This document shows positions 55,671 through 64,000 of a stretch of 64,000 bases of DNA, piece by piece (positions within the stretch are counted from its first letter, which is position 1; each line of letters opens with the position of its first letter). The translations under genes were made by a program, and so were the position numbers. A model generated the notes under the pieces. The model searched no databases, was not told the origin of the DNA, and saw nothing but the letters and a program-made list of their open reading frames with translations. Origin of the DNA: Hesseltinella vesiculosa (taxonomy: Eukaryota > Mucoromycota > Mucoromycetes > Mucorales > Cunninghamellaceae); assembly GCA_002104935.1 (NCBI GenBank), contig MCGT01000055.1:1-64000 (forward strand), read 5' to 3'.

Positions 55671-56130
55671 TTAGAGAGTTTGGCGTCTTTGCACTTGGCC
55701 ACACACAGCAACCAGGGCAATCACCTGCCACTGGCTTCTGGTCACCCTTGTTCTAGTCCAGTCTACCCAAAAGCGCTTCCATATTTTCACTTTCCTAGTC
55801 GCTGGCCAAGATGACTGAAGCACATTGATGGTGATCTCCTGCTTCTTGAATTTAACCAGCAAAAGCCTCGAGACAAAAGGGCTGACCAGATCTTTGCCGT
55901 CGACAAACTCTGCCAAATGCCTCAATCTAGGGTGGGCTATAAAATGCCCGGTGGGGTTGACTCTAAATAAGCAAAGGACGATGGTCAAGAGCACTTGTGA
56001 ACAGCTATTGCATTTGCAAACTTGTCACTTATTCTGCAACATGAAAATCTCTAGTTCTTTAGCACGACTCGACACTTCGTTGCTTTGGCCGAAGAAGGAC
56101 TTACCGTACCAGCACAAAAGGGCGTCTTGC
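55671..56130 (-). CDS. Possible hypothetical gene
   Basis: Minus-strand frames from MQDALLCWYG (about 56131) through NPTGHFIAHPRLRHLAEFVD to a stop at 55671 could be joined by an intron (donor GTAAGT at about 56102). The second part, about 95 residues, is basic and Trp-rich (WKRFWVDWTRTRVTRSQW). I do not recognise it; it might be antisense open frame in the ELG1 upstream region. Confidence 0.25.
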
Positions 56131-56263
56131 ATGCGCCTGATTGGTGGAGAAGGTGGCAAAAGTAGAAAAAAAAAATTGGTTGCGCGCCGCACATGTTTTT
56201 TTTCCAACCGTGTCCTTTCCCTCCTCTCGTTTCTACTTTTTTTTTTTCGTATCGTATTGGTCT

Positions 56264-59115
56264 ATGGATGAATCATCACTACCAGCCAAACGAACGCTGT
56301 ATCCATTCTTTGGCCCATCGGCTTGTGGATCGTCATCATCAGCTGACGACACCAACGGCAAGGCCATGGCTGCACCCAAACCAGCCCCCAGTCCGGACAA
56401 ACCAAAGATCAAGAAGCAAAAGCTCCTGGAAACGCTTCATCAAAACGGTGCCACGCTCGATGGCTTTATCATCAAACCTAAACCCAATCCCGAGCCTGCC
56501 AAGTATTTCCAGATCTTTGCAAAGAAACCACTAGCAACTCCTTGCCCACCGCCTGCCGTGGAACCAGCTTCACCTCTCGACGATCCGGCCATGGCCAAAA
56601 AGGAAAAGAAAAAGGACAACCGAGGACGCAAAAAGAAATCCGCACCACCCAATGGCCCCTTGATTGCCTCCATGATCAAACTGCCATTGCCTTCATCCAA
56701 GAGCCCATTTGTCGTGCACGACGATACCGATGACAGCCTGACCCAATCGCTGACCAAAATCTCTGTATCAGACGCCATCGCTCAGCCATCCAAGGCATCC
56801 GTTTGGACCGAAGCCTCCCGTTCCTATATACCTCCTCTGAAGCCTATGACATCTGCAGCCGCAGTGATAGCCAATGACAAGTCAACGAAGCACACCAAAT
56901 CCTTGCCAGCCCCTTTGCCCGATCGTGACCTGTTTATGGGTGGCCACATTCACCCGTACGACCATGTGCCAGCTTCCCTTTGCCCTGTGCGCGTTGCCGA
57001 AGCCGCTTTTCCACCATCTTTGTCCAATCGCACCGATGCTCTGTTGAAGCAAGGCCCTTCGTTTTTGGCGTCTTGGAAACACCGCTGGCAATCGCCTCCT
57101 CTGCTGGCCATGGACCAAGACTCGCCTCCGTCAGACCTGGCCGACTGCATGGCCTCTTTGGACATGGAGACCTTGATGGACCAACTATACCCGCTGGACA
57201 CCACCCCCGGCTGGCGATACCCTGCCTGCGAAGGTCTGCTCGAAGCCAAAAAGCCGCGTGATCCCACGCTGCTGTGGTGCGAAAAGTACCTCCCTTCCAC
57301 GGTGGACCATTTACTCGACAACATGCAGCATCACCGGTACTTGCGAGACTGGCTCGAACGACACAAAGTGGCCACCAAACGCGATCCTGTCGTCCCCGGC
57401 AAGAAACCCACGCGTCGCCAGATGGAAAGTCACTACCAAGTCGAAGGCCAATGGCCAGTGGAAGACGATGACGACGACGATTTTATGCCGGTGGCCAAGC
57501 CCTCCAGCCGCAAACTGGCCAAACGCAAGATCAAAAAGGATATCAACATGTGCTTGTTGGTGGGTGCGCCCGGCATTGGCAAGACCGCCAGCGTGCTGAC
57601 AGCAGCCTCAGAAACTGGTTACCAAGTGTTTGAAGTCCATCCAGGTGTCCGCCGTGGCCACAAGGAAATCATGCATCTCGTTGGCGATATGACTCAAAAC
57701 CATCAAGTCCGCTTTCACCATGATGTCAAGAAAGCCCGACCTTTGGATTCCTCGGAGGACGATGCGGAAATGGACACGCCGCCTCCACCGAAACACCAGC
57801 TGCTCACCAATTTCTTCGCCTCTAACACAACAAAACCCGCCAAACCAAAACAAGAAGCGATCGCCGCCCCGTCGTCATCGCCGTTGCCATCGTCTGCCTC
57901 CAAGCAAAGCCTGGTCTTGTTTGAACATGTCGATTTGCTGTACCCGAGTGACAAGAATTTTTGGAATGCTGTGGTTGACCTTGCAAAAATCAGCAAACGA
58001 CCGATTTTATTGACATGCAATGGTAACGACAGGAGAGAGAGAAAAAAATACGATGGGGGGGACGATTGAAGAAAAAGCAAAAGGGGGGAGACAACAGGAA
58101 AACCTTATTTTTTCATGTAGACGACTCGGTCATTCCGTATGACCAACTCCAGTTGCAAGCGGTGATCCATTATGAACCTCCCCAAGAAGCCTTGCTAAAG
58201 CCCTATCTGCACCTGATATGTTTGTTGGAAGGATTTGCCATATCAAGCCAAGAGCTCCAAGGTTTGATTCATTTGATCGGGCTGGATCTGCGTCAGCTGC
58301 TCACGACCCTGGAATTCCTTGCGCATCACCATCGTCACGCATCACCTCGAATGGTTGCACAGTCATCGTACCATCGTCACCTGACTTTATGGTTGGCCCA
58401 AATTGGGATTGGCTGGAATCAATGGTTGCATTGTGTTCCCAACTTGCAGGTGGGACCATTGACTAACCAGCTGCTGCAGCTGGACCGACTTGACAATTCG
58501 CCCGAGGACCGCGGTGAGATGTCTTTAGACGATCTGCAAACATGGTTTGATCTTCGCTCTTGGGTGGATGGCAATATGAGTCGATCCATGGAAACATTAG
58601 CCCAGGTGAAAAAAAAAAAAAAAAAAAAAAAGAGAGAGAGAGAGAAATAGAGATGATCTCCTTTTCTGTCAATTTCCCGTAGCCGAGGTTAACTTTTTAT
58701 TTATTTAGGTGTCTAGTCTTGAACAGGCAGATGAAGATGAACTTTGTGGCTATGGCCATTTTAGAAAACAAGCTTCAGCATTAGATCATTGGGAATGGGA
58801 CACTCGCATGGAGACCTTGCTTTTAAATTGGCATCATCCTGATTTAGGACTGCTGGACACCATGGCTTGGGAATGCGTCCATCAACAAAGGTAAAAAAAA
58901 AAAAAAAAAAAAGGAGTCAGCCTATTTTTACTCCCCCCCCCCAATTTTTTAGGGTAAACCAACGTCTTCAAGACCAATTAGACGCGCCAGTATTGCTAAA
59001 CTATCGAACAACACGAGTGCTTGCTAAAGTAGAATGGATGGATCCGTATTATTATGAACAGTTTGACCGTTTGCGAAAGGCTCAACGTAAATCTCGACGA
59101 CGTCTCCGACCCTGA
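56264..59115 (+). CDS. ELG1: ELG1/ATAD5-type PCNA-unloading AAA+ protein
   Basis: Large subunit of the RFC-like complex that unloads PCNA after replication. Exons 56264-58022, 58121-58605, 58709-58890 and 58953-59115 give 862 residues. The N-terminus has KRTLYPFF, a possible PCNA/SUMO-type interaction motif, and a Lys-rich region with KKEKKKDNRGRKKK. LLWCEKYLPSTVDHLLDN precedes Walker A, GAPGIGKT. The Walker B-like strand reads LVLFEHVDLLYPSD, lacking the canonical DE pair as is usual in this family. An acidic linker (EDDDDDDFMPV) precedes the ATPase domain. The collar region follows in exons 2-4. Confidence 0.93.
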
Positions 59116-59559
59116 ATCAAAGTTTCCCATTTCGGTTTATTTGTTGCACTTGCGAGCTTCTAGAGCCATGATGATAATAAAAAAGGGTTTCCTTTTTTTG
59201 AGAATCAATGCGCTTGCTTTACAACTTGGTGGTAGTCATTTGCCCGCGCCTCCTTTTTTCTGCTGACCATCCTAAAAAAAATAACTGCGCTTCTTTTCAA
59301 CCTCTTCTTCTTTTTCTATTTTTTTCTTTCTGTGCGCTTTGCTTGTTTGTTGTTTCTTCTGCCATCTTTTTTTTTTTATTTATTTTATGCTTGTGTAGAA
59401 TCCAAGTGCACTCTACGGCTTACTTTGTGTATTTATTTTTGCCCACCCTCCTTGTCCCCCGCCCCACCCCACCCCTTTATCGTTCCACCTTTTTATTTGA
59501 TACTCATTTCGAACAATAACAACAACAACAATAATAATAATAACAATAGCAACAAAACT
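59116..59559 (+). promoter_or_regulatory. LRG1 promoter and CAA/TAA-repeat leader
   Basis: 444 bp, T-rich, ending in a CAA/TAA-type repeat (about 59512-59556) that abuts the LRG1 ATG. Unstructured CAA-rich leaders favour ribosome scanning. No other gene is seen. Confidence 0.55.
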
Positions 59560-62500
59560 ATGTTATCATCTATTGACGAAATCAGTACGACTTCCTCGAT
59601 AAAATCGGCGTCGTTACGATCCTCTCGACGCTGCCCTTCCTGTCAACAACCTTGTTCCCGGCGTGATCGCACCCTGATCCGAGCCCTTGGCAATATCTAT
59701 CATTACCAATGCTTCACATGCGCGGTAAGTTCATGGGTACATTGTCATCAATGTTTTAGTTATATTGGGGAGAGAAGGCAGAGAAAATAGGAGCCAAGTG
59801 TGATGGGAAAAAAGGAGGGCGAGAGCCAAAACAAAGAAAAAAAAAAGGTGCGTGCGTTGAAAAACATTAGCTGGTATGGATTGGACGTGATGGTTGATTT
59901 GAAGGGAAAAAAGAAGAAAGGTTTGGTTAAGGGGAAGGGAAAGGAGAGCAGTATTTTCAGCGTGAGGTAAGGAGCTTTCACATGTGTCCATCCATGAAAA
60001 AACGAGTGGCAAGTAGGGGAACTCATCCTTTTTTTTTTCGGTGTTTAGGATTGTCAGGCGTTGGTGGCAAACAAATTTTACGCCTTGGAACAGGAGGGTC
60101 AATTTAAAATTGTTTGTGAAAAACATTATCATGCTCGTCTGCAACCTTGTGCAAACTGTCAAGAACGTCCATGCCGCTGTGATTATCGACGTTGCCCTGG
60201 CTGTCGGTCGCATCCACCAGCGGAGAAAGGCGACCTGTATTTGGAATACGACGGACAGGCCTATTGTCTCTTTCACTTTGCAGCCATCGAAGCCACTCAC
60301 TGTCTCGGCTGCGATCAAGCTATCCTCAAACAATTTGTTGAGCATAAATCTTGGCCAAACAAAAAATGGCACCCTGAATGTTACATGATCTTCAAGGTAA
60401 AAAAAAAAAAAAGGAGGGACCAGAACAGGGAGCCTTTTTTTTTTTTTGCTGAACATTCAGGGGACCTCGAACAAAAGGCGGTGATGCTGATAGTTTTTTT
60501 TTTGTGCCATTGTAGTTCTGGAATGTGCGTTTACGTGACACAAGCCAGGTTCATGGTAAATGGTAGAAATTTGAGTTTTGTGTTCTTATGAATGTGGGAC
60601 AATCACAGTTTTGTAAAAACATGCTTGACTGACGACTACTTTGTAGAACCAGCCAAGACGAGCCAACAAGTGCAGAAACAATTGCAGGAGGTCGAGTCCA
60701 AAGTCAGTCGCATATGGACAGACCTGTCAACCTTTGAAGAATCCTCAGCAACGTGCATATCAGAAATGCTCTTATTGGTGGCTTCTAGTGCATACATGGA
60801 TGCTTTCCGCATGGCCAGTCAGTTTATAATGCATCTGCAAGTCCTCTTTGCTGCCTTGGAAGCCATCCATTACCAGCATGACTCGGAGGCCCGCACTGTC
60901 TGTCATCATGTGATCCGCTTCTTTCGACTTTTGGCTCAGCAAGACGGTGGCCCCATCGACATGACCCAAGAACTCGTCTCCCTTGTCACCCACCTCGCCC
61001 AAAGCCTGAAAATCCTCATCCGTCTTGGCTTGACAGAGGCTCTTCAGCAGGTAAAAAAAAAAAAAAAAACCCCCCGAGGCGCGCCTCGTATGCTTTTTCT
61101 TTTTTTTCATTTCCCTCATTCCCCCCCCCTTTTTCCCCCATAGGAATGCCATGGCAAAGACAAAGATGCAACCGACAAGTTTCTGAAAAGTATCTTGGAG
61201 CTGGAAAAGAAGCGCGTTTGGATCGGCGGCCGTTATTGGTTCAAAGACGATGCATTCCACAACTTCCTCGCCACCATGTCGTGCCCGTTGCTGTCACAAT
61301 GCAATGAAGACGAGGACGATCATTGCACTGGCTGCCATCAAGCCATGACAACCGATGCTTACCAAGTTGGCTATGAACGATGGCATAGCAAATGCTTTGT
61401 CTGCAACCAATGCAATACCTCTCTAATCTCACAGCAACAAGTCCTCTACGCCACCACGTCTGGCTTGGTTTGCAACACCTGCCACCCGGATTCGGCTGTG
61501 GCCTCCCAGCCAATGATCCACCTCACCCCTCTCCAGCACGAATTTTATCTGGTGAAGCTGGCCTTGCTTCGGTTCTACCACCAAACCAGCCCGCCACCGA
61601 CCGGCCAAACTGGCACCAACAAGGCCACCGCCCTGGCTGCTGGCATCGTCAATGTGAAAGGGCCACCTGCCAAGCACCTTCCTGTCCTGGAACAAGGTTC
61701 ACCTCAGCCGACAAAAAAAACAAACAACGTGACCTTGATCTCGCCACGATGGTTGCGCGTGACTAATGTGCCGTCTTCGCCGCCTCATTCTCACCCTCAT
61801 TATCTTGGGGGTGTCGCCCCTCTGCCTCTTCGTCCTCCTTCTTCTGCTTCTCTTTTCGGATCCATCGACTTGGGCAACATCAAACGTTCACGATCGACCC
61901 GCCAGGACCGCCTCAATGTCCAGCCTGCTTCTTTGCCCAGACGAGCCCACACCATCCATCAACCTTCCTCCCCAGCCATGACTGGGCACTCGCATCTGCA
62001 GAAGCAGCTTCCTCCTTTGCCTGCTAACCTCGCCACCTCTTGTCCTTCGTCGCCAGCACCTTCTCAACCACCGTTGCTGACCATCCACACACCTGCCAGT
62101 TCTTTGCCTCCGTCTCCCTCACCCTTACCCCTCTCCCCACCCACCTCGCCAGCCAAGCGCACGATGTCGTCCCTGCGAAGGGCTTGGAGCCTGCGCCGCA
62201 ACAACTCCACCCAGCGCCGCCAACGGACCTCCATCTATTCCTTATTCGATACACCTGTGTCCTATGCCCCAACGTCACCGACTTCCACGCTTCCCGAAAC
62301 CTCCACCATCACCCATCCACCTCCTTCGGCCATCGACCCCTTTGCCATGCGCCATACGACCCCCACCTCGTCTAAAGCACCTACCCTGGCCTCCCCCACG
62401 CCCCCACCCACTTGCTTATTACATACCTCGGCTGCCCAGTATCACCTGATCCGCCACCTGGCTGCCCTGTCGATCCAATCCTTGGTCGACGATCCTTCCC

Positions 62501-63900
62501 TGGACGATCTGTTTGGTCTGATCTCCGTGCGGAAATCAACGATATGGACCAAACTGAAACAACTGCGTCGCAAACCACTTGCTCAGCCGACGACCAGCCC
62601 TGCTGCTGGCAAGTGTTTTGGTGTGCCGCTTGGCCTGTTGGCCAGCTATGATGATTATCTCCTGACCTCCTCCGCCGAAACGCCCACTCGCAACCAGCCA
62701 GCCATGGAAGCGCTCAAGCTTGCCTGCACCTCTCCTCACTGCTTGGCTCCTGGCTTCCTTCGCCAAATTCTCATTGCCCTGATGCGGAAAGGTACACAAT
62801 CTAATTTTTATTTTTTTCTTGATCTGATTTGGCAACCCACTTTTTTTGCTTTTGCCAGATTTGACAGTGGAGGGGATCTTTCGCAAAAACGGAAATATTC
62901 GAGAGCTGAAGCAGCTGGAAGCCACGATTGACGCCAAACAGGCTACCGACCGGACACGAGCCAACTATATGACATTGCTCGAACAGCAAAACCCCATTCA
63001 ACTGGCGGCTTTGCTCAAACGATTTTTACGTGAGCTTCCCGAACCCTTGTTACCTGATCGGTTTTATCCCTTGTTGTTGACAGCCATGCGTAAGTGAGAT
63101 TGCCCTCCTTGTTTTTTTTGAATCTCCTATTTTTTTTTTCTGGGCCTCGGCCAACTTTTTTATTTTTGGTCGACTGCAGGCATCAGGCTCATATATTGTT
63201 ATTTTTTTTTTTTAAAATTCAAATCTAGGAAAAGAAGCTGACCAAGATAAACAAACCTTATTTCATTTGATCTCTTGCATGATGCCCAAGGAAAATCGTG
63301 ACGCCATGGAGCTGCTGTTTGGCTTTTTACACCATGTGGCGTCTTGCGAAGGCAACCGGATGGATACCTACAACCTCGCCCGTGTCTTTACTCCCAACAT
63401 CCTGTACACTACTGCGAACGATCGTCAGGCCCCTGAGAATGAGATCATGGTGATTGACTATTTGATTCGGCACCAGGACATGATTGCCAAGGTAGGGAAG
63501 AGAGGATATTTTTCGAGAGGAGGGAGATGTAAGCTCATCATGGGTTCGATTTTAATAGATACCCCCTGAGTTCGTGTCTATTTTATCGCATCCTGGGTTG
63601 GTGGACAGCTTTGCCTCTTTGGATGGGAAACAAGTGATGAAGCATTATACCCACTGGTCTCAGCATGATTGGCACCTTCGACCTTCCTCCATGGCATCGC
63701 CACTGCCTCCACAACTGTCTGCACCAACCTTGACCATGCCCTACCCATCGCCGGTGCCCAGCCATCCACTCGTCGCCTCACAGCCCACCACGCCCGTCAT
63801 GACCGGAGCCAAATTTGCTCTCCCGATTCCCAAACCAAGTCTCACCACCACCACCACCACTGCCAACAAGCAGCGCCGGTCTTGGATGCTTCGTCGATGA
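59560..63900 (+). CDS. LRG1: LIM-domain Rho GTPase-activating protein (LRG1-like)
   Basis: A cytosolic/cortical GAP for Rho1-type GTPases in cell-wall and polarity control. Eight exons (59560-59724, 60049-60396, 60516-60555, 60647-61050, 61144-62791, 62859-63089, 63229-63491, 63559-63900) sum to 1,146 residues. LIM 1 starts CPSCQQPC and ends YHYQCFTCADCQ across intron 1; a second has CLGCDQAI and HPECYMIF; a third has CTGCHQAM, HSKCFVCNQC. A long Ser/Pro-rich linker follows. The RhoGAP domain has the arginine finger in LTVEGIFRKNGNIREL, then LLKRFLRELPEPLLPD and NLARVFTPNIL. A 40-nt exon (FWNVRLRDTSQVH) is phase-compatible. The C-terminus is Pro/Thr-rich and basic. Confidence 0.93.
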
Positions 63901-64000
63901 TAACAATCATTGCCCATGTACACCCTATTATCGTCCCCACGCAAGTTATAAATATGCTTTATTCAGCCTGTGATTATCGTGCATCAGCTCTCGTGTATTT

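Noticed and set aside
1..64000. CRISPR arrays, plasmid or phage origin
   Set aside because: No regularly spaced repeats; spliceosomal introns throughout and eukaryotic gene content exclude a prokaryotic source.

Overview
This 64 kb window is nuclear DNA from a filamentous fungus, most likely an early-diverging Mucoromycota (Mucorales-like) species. The genes are compact, rich in 50-150 nt GT-AG introns, and closely spaced on both strands. Introns typically carry a poly(A) run just after the donor and a poly(T) run just before the acceptor. Two gene families point the same way: an EPG5-type autophagy tether (absent from yeasts as far as I know) and Fanzor-type nucleases. Genus cannot be called from the sequence.

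Region 1 (1-10.5 kb) is accessory DNA. It holds a Fanzor (eukaryotic TnpB-like RNA-guided nuclease) gene running off the left edge, a 95-bp tandem duplication, a complete 3,954-bp Mutator-like DNA transposon with ~205-bp terminal inverted repeats and a perfect 9-bp target duplication, a decayed CWC2 splicing-factor copy, and an orphan Fanzor C-terminal zinc-ribbon/RuvC-III fragment.

Region 2 (11-14.5 kb) is a two-gene purine/hydantoin scavenging pair on the minus strand: an NCS1 permease and a DCG1-type Asp/Glu/hydantoin racemase.

Region 3 (15-34.6 kb) is housekeeping: ASE1/MAP65 microtubule bundler, VPS45 SM protein, ZTA1 quinone oxidoreductase, a sterol/diacylglycerol O-acyltransferase, SET9 H4K20 methyltransferase, a NAPE-PLD-type phospholipase, HAT1, and a multi-KH RNA-binding protein.

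Region 4 (35-45.2 kb) holds two very long reading frames that match the N- and C-terminal halves of one EPG5 protein. About 3.3 kb separates them, containing an unrecognised intron-rich gene whose large intron carries a broken tyrosine-recombinase element.

Region 5 (45.8-64 kb) is housekeeping again: indoleamine 2,3-dioxygenase (BNA2), mitochondrial ClpX, NHP2, casein kinase I, SDHAF3, ELG1/ATAD5, and an LRG1-type LIM-RhoGAP. I reconstructed exons by eye. For most recognised multi-exon genes the exon lengths sum to a multiple of three with compatible phases; the transposase misses by one base because of a specific homopolymer frameshift. No tRNA, rRNA or CRISPR array was seen.
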